A stretch of DNA of 64,000 bases from Pseudomonas sp. B21-015 (GTDB taxonomy: Bacteria; Pseudomonadota; Gammaproteobacteria; Pseudomonadales; Pseudomonadaceae): positions 3,782,001 through 3,846,000 of the forward strand of contig NZ_CP087196.1 in assembly GCF_024749285.1 (NCBI RefSeq), written 5' to 3'. Position 1 is the stretch's first letter, and each line of letters opens with the position of its first letter. Of the stretch, positions 34,769 to 43,481 are shown in pieces. The notes beneath the pieces are model-generated. The model did no database searches. It saw only the letters and a list, made by a program, of their open reading frames with translations, and had not been told where the DNA came from. The translations under genes were made by a program, and so were the position numbers.

Positions 34769-35845
34769 TTATGGGTTGATCTGCTGGGTAGTCGATTCGG
34801 CGTCGCTCCAATCGACAGATCCCGCACCCAGGCCGACCGATGGTTCGACGGGCTGTGCGACAGGCTGGGCCAGGCTGCCCTCGATTTTCCCGGCCATGTA
34901 CAGCGTTCCGGCCATGACGCCAGTGGTGGGGTTTTGCACCAGCTTCAACCACGCCTTGTCGAATGAATCACCCAGACTACTGCGGATCAGCGCCTCGCTA
35001 TCGGGCCGGTCGTTGGCCTGAATAATCGCGCGCACCCCCGCCACCCCCACGGAAATCAGCGCCCCGGCCAGTTTCCCCGCCGCTGCCGCCACGGCACTGG
35101 CCGCGCCGCGCGGGGCCATTTCGGCTTCCATTCGTTGGCTGGCGCGCTTGGCCACTGGCGCCATGCCGGCGTCCGTCGAGGCAATGCCCTTCTCACCGCC
35201 CGCCGCGTGGATCTTGTCGATCAGCGCCGCGTAGGCCGGCAGCGTACTCAGCGGCTCGCTGTGCACCACCTGATACAGCGAAGCGTCACGGGCAGGCGGC
35301 GGGCCCAACGCAATCGCCGGAACTTTCTGGACACGCGCGTTGAGCTGCGCCATCGGCACGCCATGACGCTGGGAGATGACCTGAAGTTGCTGGCCGAGCT
35401 GCTGCACGTAAAACGCTGTCGCCTGCCCGAGGATCTCGTCGGGATCGATCTCTACCGCCACCGGTTTCAGCACTTTCCGGTGATATTGTTCCAACAGATA
35501 GGCCGCCAGGCGTTTGGCCGAGGCATCCTGTTCGCCCCCGGCGCTGATGGCGTACCAGCTGACCTTCAACGATAGCCATTCCTGGGTCCAGTAGCTGCTG
35601 AACCACGGAATGAAGACTTCTTCGGTCTGTTCGTGAACCCGCGTGCGCCAGTGCTCCATGGACCCACGGGCGTAGACCCTGGCCTGTTCGGTGGCCTGCT
35701 GCGAAGCCGCGACAATTTCCTGGTCCACCTGCTGCCAGGTGCTCTGGGAAACTATCACCGGCGCCACGGCTACCGGGGCACGCGCAGACGTGACGCATCC
35801 CGCCAGTACCACCAACACAGCGACGATCAGCGAACGCAGGTTCAA
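34769..35845 (-). CDS. Conserved lipoprotein, function unknown
   Basis: A 358-residue protein with signal MNLRSLIVAVLVVLAGCVTS and lipobox LAGC. The mature part is helical and Gln/Ala-rich (EIVAASQQATEQARVYARGS, VSWYAISAGGEQDASAKRLA) with a glycine/alanine-rich near-membrane segment (AAAAGKLAGALISVGVAGVR). No domain is recognised. It is probably anchored in the outer membrane. Confidence 0.75.
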   Translation of the reverse strand: MNLRSLIVAVLVVLAGCVTSARAPVAVAPVIVSQSTWQQVDQEIVAASQQATEQARVYARGSMEHWRTRVHEQTEEVFIPWFSSYWTQEWLSLKVSWYAISAGGEQDASAKRLAAYLLEQYHRKVLKPVAVEIDPDEILGQATAFYVQQLGQQLQVISQRHGVPMAQLNARVQKVPAIALGPPPARDASLYQVVHSEPLSTLPAYAALIDKIHAAGGEKGIASTDAGMAPVAKRASQRMEAEMAPRGAASAVAAAAGKLAGALISVGVAGVRAIIQANDRPDSEALIRSSLGDSFDKAWLKLVQNPTTGVMAGTLYMAGKIEGSLAQPVAQPVEPSVGLGAGSVDWSDAESTTQQINP

Positions 35846-35998
35846 GATCGCGGGGTCCTACAGTCTGCGTCGGACGGAGTGTTCGGCGCTCAAGAACGTA
35901 CTGATTTGAGTATAGGTCGGGGACGGGGCCCGTCCGTCAGGAAGAGTGATGGCGCCCTCAAAAATTTCATTGCAGGCTCGAAGGCAAACATCGCACCT

Positions 35999-36130
35999 GT
36001 GGCGAGGGAGCTTGCTCCCGCTGGGGCGCGTAGCGCCCCCAAAACCTGCCACCGCGGTGATTCAGATAGATCGCAACAGTCCGTTTTGCGACTGCTTCGC
36101 AGCCGAGCGGGAGCAAGCTCCCTCGCCACA
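35999..36130. repeat. REP cluster
   Basis: GGCGAGGGAGCTTGCTCCCG with GGGGCGCGTAGCGCCCC, and the inverted partner GCGGGAGCAAGCTCCCTCGC preceded by CTGCTTCGCAGCCG. This occupies most of the gene-free stretch 35846-36271. Confidence 0.8.
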
Positions 36131-36271
36131 ATGGATCACCAGAATCCCGATTTCTGTTGCCACCATCATCCACGTCGATATTCACCATCGCCGCGAATGC
36201 CTTCCGCAAAAAAACCGTCAGGCGCAGGATCAACCCATCGCCACTCACACCCCGCATCGGAGGGGCACACC

Positions 36272-36376
36272 ATGTTGATCCATCTCCTGACTTGCCTGGC
36301 CTTGACGGCCGTGACCCTGACCCTGTTTTCCCGCTTCGTGCTGGATAGCGGTCAAACCGAGGAGTCGACATCATGA
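36272..36376 (+). CDS. 34-residue membrane peptide overlapping the next gene
   Basis: ATG at 36272 after GGAGGGG encodes MLIHLLTCLALTAVTLTLFS then RFVLDSGQTEESTS, a single hydrophobic helix with a polar tail. Its stop overlaps the next start as ATGA, typical of translational coupling. The good ribosome site and overlap are the main support. Confidence 0.5.
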   Translation: MLIHLLTCLALTAVTLTLFSRFVLDSGQTEESTS

Positions 36377-36642
36377 TTTATTCCGTCAGCCTCGCGTTCA
36401 GCTTTCCGGTGTTCGGCAGCAACTACTATTCGCAGCAGGTCGTTTCTCGCAAAGCGCTCGCATTGGTATTCGACAAGCACTTCGAGACTTTGCTGATGCC
36501 GGCAGCGACCAACCACTTCAGTAACGAAGTGGTCGGGCTCAACGATCAATTCCGCTTTTTGAATGACGTGCTGGTTGAGCATCTGCTGGAGACTGAAATG
36601 ACTCAGCGTCCGTCACGGTCGGCACAAGCGTTCACCTTCTGA
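36373..36642 (+). CDS. Small hypothetical protein coupled to the 36272 peptide
   Basis: An 89-residue protein MIYSVSLAFSFPVFGSNYYS, KALALVFDKHFETLLMPAAT, VGLNDQFRFLNDVLVEHLLE. Starts within the ATGA overlap. No family recognised and no obvious membrane helix beyond the N-terminus. Confidence 0.55.
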   Translation: MIYSVSLAFSFPVFGSNYYSQQVVSRKALALVFDKHFETLLMPAATNHFSNEVVGLNDQFRFLNDVLVEHLLETEMTQRPSRSAQAFTF

Positions 36643-36671
36643 CAGGATGGGCAATGCGGGTTGATGGCGGG

Positions 36672-36875
36672 TCAGCGCGGGCCGCCACCGGGACCACCAC
36701 CGAAACCTCCAGGATGGCCAAAACCACCACCACCACCACCACCACCACCACCACCACCACCACCACCACCACCACCACCACCACCACCCGGCGGGAAGAA
36801 CATCCAGCAGCCGGACAGGGACGACAACAAGGCGACGACCACTGCCATTTTTACAACTTTGTTCAACATCATCAC
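36672..36875 (-). CDS. Polyglycine lipoprotein encoded by a (GGT)n microsatellite
   Basis: A 67-residue protein with a lipoprotein signal (MMMLNKVVKMAVVVALLSSL then SGC, lipobox LSGC). WMFFPP is followed by 22 consecutive glycines and FGHPGGFGGGPGGGPR. The glycine run comes from a triplet microsatellite at about 36724-36788, so slippage would change length without shifting frame. A GAGAGTGAAG ribosome site precedes the start. Related short Gly-rich lipoproteins beginning GCWMFFPG occur in Pseudomonas; function unknown. The opposite strand would give polyproline without such signals. Confidence 0.7.
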   Translation of the reverse strand: MMMLNKVVKMAVVVALLSSLSGCWMFFPPGGGGGGGGGGGGGGGGGGGGGGFGHPGGFGGGPGGGPR

Positions 36876-37143
36876 TTCACTCTCTGTTTAGGCGAGAAAA
36901 ACAACCTTTCTCGCCCTTTCAGACAGTGTTTACCGGGCTTTGAGCACCGAACCAGTGTAAAGAATGGGTAATGGTTGTATCGGAAACGACTCATATTCCA
37001 CAGCGTTTTCAGGGGCCGGCCCTACAGGCGATTGCCGACCCTCCTTGCTGCGGCGCGGCCCCAAGCCTTTCTCAAACTGCGGCAGTCACGCTCGCTGCTT
37101 CTGCAAGAGTCTTGATACAAAACCGTTTTATAGCCGCAGACTT

Positions 37144-37859
37144 TCATTCAGGCCGGCGCACTGCCCTCACCTTCCCGCTGTTGCCGCCGCCACAGAAAAA
37201 CCGATCGTGGCCATCGAACTCAAGCCCCGACACCCCGACGCCCGCCGGCATCTGCACACTCTCCAAGACCTCGCCCGTGGCCGGATCGACGCGCAACCGT
37301 GCGCGATGGGATTCATCTGCGGGTTTCATTCGAAAGGCTCGCACAATCAGCATTTCTCTCGGCACGTCGACAGGCCATGCCTCACCCAACGCTCGGGCAA
37401 GCGCGAACAACGCCGGACGCCGGGTGAGTGATACCGACGAGCCGCCGGCGTGTCGAGGATGCGCGAGGCACTTTCGACCTCGGCGGTGAGTGCCGGGATG
37501 TCCGCGCGTTGCGCGGCACGCTCGGCCCGATCAGCGGCGTTGACCCAATCGCCGTGGGCCTGAAGTATCTCTCGCGCGGCGTCGAGCGATTTCGCCGGCC
37601 AGCCAAGGTCACGCGAGGCCAGCGCGATCTCGGCCTCGGCGACGACACACCGTGCCCGGGCCATGGCCTCCTTCGGACCAAAGGCCCGCGCTGCGCTACG
37701 CACCAGCGCCTTTGCTCGCACAAGGTCGCCCAGCTGCGCCATCGCGATGCCTCGAAGCGCGAGTGCAGGTGCGTCGTTGCGCAGGGCTATGCGGTTCAGC
37801 GCGCCGAGGGGATCACCCGTCGCGAGCGCCTGCGCTGCTGCGGTGATCAGCGAATCCAT
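37144..37859 (-). pseudogene. Decayed winged-helix regulator fused to the tail of another gene
   Basis: The first part (from ATG 37859) reads MDSLITAAAQALATGDPLGA, LNRIALRNDAPALALRGIAM, VVAEAEIALASRDLGWPAKS; a second frame continues FALARALGEAWPVDVPREML and KPADESHRARLRV. These belong to one Burkholderia/Pseudomonas-type regulator with internal deletions and a frameshift. It then passes into an unrelated ending, VDPATGEVLESVQMPAGVGV, FDGHDRFFCGGGNSGKVRAV, like the tail of a beta-propeller (streptogramin-lyase-like) protein. So a deletion joined two genes. Confidence 0.6.
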
Positions 37860-37915
37860 GTGAATCGCGCCACCTGCCCCCCCACCGTCCGATGTTCGCT
37901 GATCAGTCTATCTCA

Positions 37916-37985
37916 GGGCTGCGCAGCCGCACGCCGGGTTTTAGGGCCGCTTCGCGACCCAACGGGGGCAAGCCCCCTCGCCGCA
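37916..37985. repeat. REP-like element
   Basis: GGGCTGCGCAGCCG, GGGCCGCTTCGCGACCC and GGGGGCAAGCCCCCTCGCCG in tandem, downstream of the oxidoreductase stop. Confidence 0.65.
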
Positions 37986-38002
37986 GAGTTGGCGTCCGTG
38001 AC

Positions 38003-39172
38003 TCAGTAATCGACCCAGACCCCGCCGAGGTCCGCGGAATGGACACAGCGTTCGACCCAGCGCACACCTTCGACACCGGCATTGATATCCGGATAACGCA
38101 GCGTCGCCAGTTGTTCATGATCGCCGCGGTTGGCGGCATCCATGGCCAGGGCGAAGCGGTAATAGAGGTTGGCCCAGGCGTCGAACAGCCCTTCCGGGTG
38201 CCCGGCACCGATCCGGTCATCAAGCAACGCATGGGGATGCAGATAACCCATCCCGCGCTCCAGCACCTGAGCGGGTTGGCCCTGGACTTCGAATGACAAC
38301 TGGTTTGGCCGCTCGTCCCACCATTCAAGGCTGGCCCTGGAGCCGATCACCCGAATTTTCTGGCCATGCATGGAGCCGGCGTTCACCGCGCTTGACCATA
38401 AACTACCCATGGCCCCGCCTTCGTATTCCATCAAGGTGTAGGCATTGTCCTCCAGCGGCGCGCGGCTTTTGACAAAGCTCTGACGCGAGCACAACAGCCG
38501 TTTGATCTTGAGGTCGGGCAGCATGACTTCCGACAGGTACAGCGGGTGAGTGCCTACGTCTCCCAGCACATAACTGGGGCCGGCGAAGCGCGGATCGACC
38601 CGCCATTTGGTCGCCTCGCTCTGCGCCTCGACCGCTTCACAGTGGAAACCATGGGCAAACTGCATGTGCACCATGCGCACCTCGCCCAAATCGCCCCGGG
38701 CAATCATTTCCCGCGCCTGCTCGACCAGCTGATGCCCGGCGTAGCCGTAGGTCACCCCTACCACCCGGTTTCGGGACAATGCGATGTCCTTCAAGGTTTG
38801 CGCTTGCTCAAGGGTGAAGCACAACGGTTTTTCACAGACCACATGCAGCCCCGCTTCCAGAGCGGCCTTGGTGATTTCAAAGTGGGTGCCATTGGGCGTC
38901 GCCACGGAAATGGCCTGGATGCAATCCGCCCGCCCCGCTTCCCCTTCAATCAGACTGCGATAGTCGGCATAACACCGCTCGGGGTCGACCCCCAGTTGCA
39001 CACCAAACTCCCGACCGCGTTGCGGGTCCAGGTCGAAGGCGCCGGCCACCAGTGCAAACGACTGGTCGCGCAGCGCCGCCGAACGATGGATGTAGCCGAT
39101 CTGACTGTCACGCCCGCCGCCCACCATCGCCCAGCGGATCGGTTGAGGAATACGCTTGCTGCCATTGATCAT
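38003..39172 (-). CDS. Gfo/Idh/MocA-family oxidoreductase
   Basis: A 389-residue NAD(P)-dependent dehydrogenase. The N-terminal Rossmann motif VGGGRDSQIGYIHRSAA, the signature CEKPLCFTLEQAQTLK and a C-terminal beta-sheet domain (EYEGGAMGSLWSSAVNAGSM) are visible. Relatives oxidise sugars, inositols or glycosides at one carbon. It follows the isomerase gene by 26 bases and both are divergent from a LacI regulator, so they form a small sugar-type catabolic unit. No transporter is adjacent. Confidence 0.9.
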   Translation of the reverse strand: MINGSKRIPQPIRWAMVGGGRDSQIGYIHRSAALRDQSFALVAGAFDLDPQRGREFGVQLGVDPERCYADYRSLIEGEAGRADCIQAISVATPNGTHFEITKAALEAGLHVVCEKPLCFTLEQAQTLKDIALSRNRVVGVTYGYAGHQLVEQAREMIARGDLGEVRMVHMQFAHGFHCEAVEAQSEATKWRVDPRFAGPSYVLGDVGTHPLYLSEVMLPDLKIKRLLCSRQSFVKSRAPLEDNAYTLMEYEGGAMGSLWSSAVNAGSMHGQKIRVIGSRASLEWWDERPNQLSFEVQGQPAQVLERGMGYLHPHALLDDRIGAGHPEGLFDAWANLYYRFALAMDAANRGDHEQLATLRYPDINAGVEGVRWVERCVHSADLGGVWVDY

Positions 39173-39198
39173 CGATAAGTCCTTCGCATGAGGGGAAT

Positions 39199-40122
39199 TC
39201 AGAAACCTGCCCGAGACAGGTAGGCACGGCTGGCAGCCACATCGCACAGACTGCCATGGGCGTTACGTGGATCACGTTCTTGCTCGACGGTGATGTAGCC
39301 CTGGTAACCGATCTCGGTGATCAGCTCGCGCAAGGCGCCGTAGTCGATGACACCCTGGCCGATCGGGCACATCACGCCTTTTGCACACGCGGCGAAGAAG
39401 GTGATGTGTTCGCCCAGTACCTGATCGAACACGGCCTGATCGATGTCTTTGAAATGCAGGTAATCCAGGCGGTCCGCGTACTGACGCAGGGTCTGCACCG
39501 GGTCCATGCCGGCGTAGTACAGATGGCCGGTGTCCAGGCACAGGCCGGCCACTTCACAGGGGATGTCTTCGACCAGTTGGGCCAGTTCGTCAGCGAACTC
39601 GATGTAGCCCCCGGCGTGCGGATGAATCACCGTGCGAATGCCGTATTCCGTCCATGCCAGCTCAGCGATGGCGCGGATGTGGGCCATCATGCCGCGCCAG
39701 GCATCCGGCGCCAGGCGCGGTGCGCGGTCGGAATGCCCGGCGGTGTAATCGCGTTCCTCATGCCCCCAATCGATGACCACCAGACAAGGCATGGCAAAGC
39801 GTTGCCCCGGCTCCAATGGAATCGCCGGCAATTGCTTGAGCAACGCACAGATATTTCGGGTTTGATTCAGCAGGCTGGGCAGATTGGCGGGGTCGACCAG
39901 GTCGTCGAACACCGTGCCGGCCACCACGTGCAAGCCCTGTTCGGCCAGTACCGAGCCCACCGCCACAGCATCCAGTGGAAGGTAACCGTATGGCCCCAAT
40001 TCGATGCCGCGATACCCCGCTTGCGCCGCTTCGCCAAGGACCTGTTGCCACGCCGGCAGATGAGGATTGTTGACGTCGTCTACGCCCCAGCAACAAGGCG
40101 CGGTGGAGATGTGGAGGGTCAT
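39199..40122 (-). CDS. Sugar phosphate isomerase/epimerase (xylose isomerase-like TIM barrel)
   Basis: A 307-residue TIM barrel of the AP-endonuclease-2/IolE type: STAPCCWGVDDVNNPHLPAW, AAQAGYRGIELGPYGYLP, RTVIHPHAGGYIEFADELAQ, GLCLDTGHLYYAGMDP, YLHFKDIDQAVF, YQGYITVEQERDP. The metal ligands (Glu, Asp, His, Glu) are in place. It resembles inosose dehydratase or 2-keto-myo-inositol isomerase; the substrate is unresolved. It is probably first gene of the two-gene unit with the oxidoreductase. Confidence 0.88.
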   Translation of the reverse strand: MTLHISTAPCCWGVDDVNNPHLPAWQQVLGEAAQAGYRGIELGPYGYLPLDAVAVGSVLAEQGLHVVAGTVFDDLVDPANLPSLLNQTRNICALLKQLPAIPLEPGQRFAMPCLVVIDWGHEERDYTAGHSDRAPRLAPDAWRGMMAHIRAIAELAWTEYGIRTVIHPHAGGYIEFADELAQLVEDIPCEVAGLCLDTGHLYYAGMDPVQTLRQYADRLDYLHFKDIDQAVFDQVLGEHITFFAACAKGVMCPIGQGVIDYGALRELITEIGYQGYITVEQERDPRNAHGSLCDVAASRAYLSRAGF

Positions 40123-40221
40123 GTCAGGCTCCGTTGATTATTGTTATGAGTGGCGTTGTTTCGCTCGCAGAAATCCTAAAGCGGGCAGGTCCATGGCTGC
40201 TATAGTCCTTCGGAGATACCT

Positions 40222-40238
40222 GTCAAAACCCGTCAAAA
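40222..40238. promoter_or_regulatory. Candidate operator repeat for the LacI regulator
   Basis: GTCAAAA occurs twice exactly ten bases apart (TGTCAAAACCCGTCAAAA) in the divergent intergenic region, one helical turn, just upstream of the LacI gene. A role as regulator-binding site is inferred from position. Confidence 0.35.
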
Positions 40239-40260
40239 GTTTCAGATAGGCTTTCATTTC

Positions 40261-41349
40261 ATGTCAGAGCTTTCTTCGTCAGAACATTCCTTGTCAGAAG
40301 CCGGCAACCCGGTCGGCCGCCGTTCAACCATGGAAGACGTGGCCCTGGCCGCCGGGGTGAGCCTGTCCACCGTGGACCGGGTGATGAACCTGCGGGCCAA
40401 TGTGCGTGCCGATACCGCGCAACGCATTGCCGAAGCCGCCGCTCGATTGGGCTTCTATGGGCGTAACGTGATCGAGCAACGGGTATTGCAGCAGCGCCCG
40501 ACCGTGCGGTTGGGGTTTCTGCTGCAAAAGCGTGGTGTGGCGTTTTATCAGGGACTGGCCAAGGCCTTGGCCGAAGCCGCGACGGCCAGTGTTCGAGCTC
40601 AGGTTCGGGTGATGATCCACTACATCGACGACCTGGCCCCGGCCGCCACCGCAGAACGCATCCTCAAACTGCAAGGTGAAGTCGATGCCCTGGGTGTGGT
40701 GGCCGCCGATCATCCGGCCGTACGCGAGGCCATGGCGCAGCTGCGAGCGGCCGGTATTCCCGTGGTCGCTCTTGTGTCCGAGCTGAGCGCCTCGGCCGGT
40801 GCCGGTTATGTCGGTCTCGACAACCGCGCCATGGGCCGTACCGCCGGCTGGTTCATCAAGCACCTGGCAGCGCAACCGGGGCCTGTGGCCGTGATGGTCG
40901 GCACTCAGCGCTTTCAGTGCCAGGAACTGTGCGAAATGAGTTGGCGTTCTTTCTTGTCGGAACAACCCCAGGATTGGGAACTGCTGGCGACACGCATGAC
41001 CCTGGAGGATGAGGAATTCGCCTATGCCGGCACGCTCGATCTTCTGACCAGCCAGCCTGATCTGGTCGGCCTGTATGTCGCCGGCGGCGGTATCGAGGGG
41101 GTCATCAACGCCCTGCGCGAACTGAAAACCCAGCACATCGCGCTGCCCGTGGTGGTGTGCCACGACTTGACCGCCATCACCCGCGCTGCCCTGCGTGACG
41201 GCATCGTTCAAGCCGTGCTGTCGCATCCTGTCGAGGCACTGGCGCAAACGGCGGTCAGGGCCATGGTGGACGCGGCGATAGACCCATCGTCGGACAGTGC
41301 AGCGAAGTTCATGCTTTCGTTGCAGATTGATGTGGCTGAAAGTGTTTAG
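40261..41349 (+). CDS. LacI-family transcriptional regulator
   Basis: A 362-residue regulator. HTH: TMEDVALAAGVSLSTVDRVM, NLRANVRADTAQRIAEAAAR, with a slightly longer than usual N-terminus. The periplasmic-binding-type sensor domain shows GYVGLDNRAMGRTAGWFIKH and LYVAGGGIEGVINAL. LSTVDRVMNL replaces the common VSTVSRVLN; this variant is seen in sugar-polyol LacI regulators using a type-1 sugar-binding-protein-like domain. Divergent from the isomerase-oxidoreductase pair. Confidence 0.9.
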   Translation: MSELSSSEHSLSEAGNPVGRRSTMEDVALAAGVSLSTVDRVMNLRANVRADTAQRIAEAAARLGFYGRNVIEQRVLQQRPTVRLGFLLQKRGVAFYQGLAKALAEAATASVRAQVRVMIHYIDDLAPAATAERILKLQGEVDALGVVAADHPAVREAMAQLRAAGIPVVALVSELSASAGAGYVGLDNRAMGRTAGWFIKHLAAQPGPVAVMVGTQRFQCQELCEMSWRSFLSEQPQDWELLATRMTLEDEEFAYAGTLDLLTSQPDLVGLYVAGGGIEGVINALRELKTQHIALPVVVCHDLTAITRAALRDGIVQAVLSHPVEALAQTAVRAMVDAAIDPSSDSAAKFMLSLQIDVAESV

Positions 41350-41394
41350 TGGCGGGCTGGCGACAGCCCCCTTATTCCCAGGTACGACGTACTC

Positions 41395-41440
41395 TTTGTA
41401 GCAGCTGGCGAAGCCTGCGTTCGGCAGCTGCTACAAAGAA
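41395..41440. repeat. REP-like palindrome
   Basis: TTTGTAGCAGCTGGCGAAGC then TGCGTTCGGCAGCTGCTACAAAG: GTAGCAGCTG-class repeat after the LacI gene. Confidence 0.75.
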
Positions 41441-41600
41441 TGCGTCGCGACTGAAATTGCTTAAGTGAGCAGCATTGCGCCAAACAGGCGGTTATCTACC
41501 TCAACTGCCGCAAAGGTACACAAATCGGTATGGCTTACTTCACCCTGTCAAGCGGGTCAGTAGCCCGCGTTGTCCAGTTCGGTTCATCAAGCTCCGCTCA

Positions 41601-41779
41601 CCGAAACTTGCGCACAGCAACAGTAGGCTAAGCTTTCAGCAGCTCATTGCTCACGATGCTCGCGTCTGCAGGTTTTGGTTTTTTCTGGAGAGCGTCTGCA
41701 ACAGCTATCTCAGACAGGTCCAGATCATTCATGCAGGACTGACGCGATGACCGAGCCCCTCCTCAGTTTCGAAGCACTC
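41601..41779 (+). repeat. 179-bp direct repeat, left copy
   Basis: Nearly identical to 54522-54700 (differences at scattered bases only). It contains the upstream region and first eleven codons of the glutamine-synthetase-like gene. Together the copies bound a 12.7-kb segment. Confidence 0.9.
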
Positions 41780-41812
41780 CACCATAACGGGTGGAGTGGT
41801 GCCTTGCGTTAG
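41747..41812 (+). pseudogene. Truncated 5' end of the glutamine-synthetase-like gene
   Basis: MTEPLLSFEAL is identical to the start of the intact gene at 54668; the frame then diverges (HHNGWSGALR) and stops. With its upstream region it duplicates the intact gene's promoter and leader. Confidence 0.85.
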
Positions 41813-41817
41813 CTGAC

Positions 41818-42231
41818 TTACACGGCAGAGGTATTACCGAGCTGTTGCACTAACTCCATTGCAAATTTTCCCGAGCCCACCGACCAGTCTGAATAGTCGT
41901 TTTCATGCATGAAGATGAAAAGGTCTTGCGGGCGAACCTGTGCTTGAGCGCCAAGATTGTCCGCAATTTTTTTGTATAGCTCCCGCTTCATCGCATCGCT
42001 GCGACCTCTACGCATCGTTATTTCAATCACTATCAACTGGTCGGAACGCGCGACGCGATTAAAGGTACGGCTGTAAAAAAATTGCTCCGGATCGTAGTCC
42101 ACCACCAGATTGAACAGTTCATCCTGGGGCATACCGATGCTATCCACCAGCGCTTGGTGTATGCCGTCGACGATGCGCTGGCGTTGCTGCGGGCCAGTGC
42201 CTTTGATGACGGCTGTTCGAACGAATGGCAT
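41818..42231 (-). CDS. Tautomerase superfamily protein
   Basis: A 137-residue protein starting MPFVRTAVIKGTGPQQRQRI, with the catalytic N-terminal Pro2. Other segments: DELFNLVVDYDPEQFFYSRT and MRRGRSDAMKRELYKKIADN. Length fits tautomerase/cis-CaaD or MSAD-like members rather than the 62-residue 4-OT type. It likely acts on a keto-enol or unsaturated acid intermediate. Divergent from a LysR gene, presumably its regulator. Confidence 0.82.
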   Translation of the reverse strand: MPFVRTAVIKGTGPQQRQRIVDGIHQALVDSIGMPQDELFNLVVDYDPEQFFYSRTFNRVARSDQLIVIEITMRRGRSDAMKRELYKKIADNLGAQAQVRPQDLFIFMHENDYSDWSVGSGKFAMELVQQLGNTSAV

Positions 42232-42385
42232 GTGAGACTCTCTCAATTTATTTTGGATAGGCGCTTACCACCCCGACAACCCTGGACAGGTAACCAGGCA
42301 TGCGGACAGTGAGGGGATTTTCCAAAACCGGGATGGGGTTGGAAATCGATTTATGCGCCCGAAGTAATTGAGTTAAAGTCACTTG

Positions 42386-43327
42386 ATGAAACGTCGTCTC
42401 CCCCCATTGAATGCACTCCGCTCTTTCGAGGCCGCTGCCCGGCTGGGCAAAATGACGTCTGCCGCCGATGAGCTTTCTGTCACGCCCGGAGCAGTGAGTC
42501 GCCAGGTACGCCAGTTAGAGCTGAGTCTCGGGGTGGAACTGTTCGAGGGGCCGAAAAACAAACCGCAGCTCACCGCTGCCGGGAAAGAACTCCTGCCGGA
42601 GTTGACGGCTGCGCTGGATCGGATCGAGGCCGCCGTAGGCCGAATCAGAGATACCGCGACGGGTATTCTGGACGTGTCTTGCTTCAGCACGTTTACGGTC
42701 AAGTGGTTGATACCCCGTCTTTTCGATTTCAATGCGAAGTACCCTGATATCAAGATTCGCTTGAATTCCTTTGTCCACACCACCGATCCGGACCGAGACC
42801 GATATGACGTGATGATCACTGCCGAGCAGGGGGCCGTTGAGGGTCAAAAGAATACCCTCCTGCTGTTTCCTGAAAGGTTGGGCATCGTGTTATCACCCGC
42901 GTTATCCGCACGAATCCAACTCACCGAATTAGATTCCATTTTCTTGCATCCGCTGCTCCATACCAAGACTCGTCCGAATGCCTGGACCAGCTGGAGTGAT
43001 GCGATTGGATATCAGGCTAGCGCGCCGGCCGGTGCGGAGTTTGAGCACTACTATTTCACATTGGAGGCGGCAATTGCCGGCCTGGGGATTTGTGTCGCCC
43101 CTTGGCATCTGGTGGCCGACGACATTCGACTTGGCCGTTTACTGGCACCGTTCGGTTTCCACCAAAGTCACTACGCCTATATTGCCAGGCGAAGTCCGGA
43201 ACCCAACAAGAAGCTGGACCTGTTCTGCACCTGGCTGGCGTGCCAGGCCGAACAGGACAGTTTCCCAGGCTCTCTCTACGGTCAACCGCCTCATCAGTTT
43301 CAGAGCGCAGAAGTGTTCGGCGAATGA
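42386..43327 (+). CDS. LysR-family regulator (GcvA-like)
   Basis: A 313-residue regulator: RRLPPLNALRSFEAAARLGK, MTSAADELSVTPGAVSRQVR, LGVELFEGPKNKPQLTAAGK, a GcvA/TrpI-subgroup helix-turn-helix. The effector domain follows with FTLEAAIAGLGICVAPWHLV. Start is ATG 42386; the preceding TTG is ignored. Divergent from the tautomerase and upstream of the amidase gene, either of which may be its target. Confidence 0.88.
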   Translation: MKRRLPPLNALRSFEAAARLGKMTSAADELSVTPGAVSRQVRQLELSLGVELFEGPKNKPQLTAAGKELLPELTAALDRIEAAVGRIRDTATGILDVSCFSTFTVKWLIPRLFDFNAKYPDIKIRLNSFVHTTDPDRDRYDVMITAEQGAVEGQKNTLLLFPERLGIVLSPALSARIQLTELDSIFLHPLLHTKTRPNAWTSWSDAIGYQASAPAGAEFEHYYFTLEAAIAGLGICVAPWHLVADDIRLGRLLAPFGFHQSHYAYIARRSPEPNKKLDLFCTWLACQAEQDSFPGSLYGQPPHQFQSAEVFGE

Positions 43328-43481
43328 CAGAGGGCCATGGGTTCTCCGATACTGTCGCGTAATGCAGTGCAACGAGAACCGATATGAAACCCCATTTTGA
43401 GAGAAATGATGTCTCTGAGCCCAAAATCCAGCGTAATGGAAACATTCACCGCGCCCCCCATCAGCAGCCGGCGGTAACAGC

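Noticed and set aside
36719..36790. Possible CRISPR or tandem-repeat array
   Set aside because: It is a simple trinucleotide microsatellite without spacers, inside a coding gene.
36664..36891. A plus-strand polyproline frame across the (CCA)n tract
   Set aside because: No ribosome site or signal; the minus-strand frame has a lipoprotein signal and a good ribosome site.
41747..41812. A real 21-residue peptide gene
   Set aside because: It is the duplicated start of the glutamine-synthetase-like gene running into unrelated sequence.
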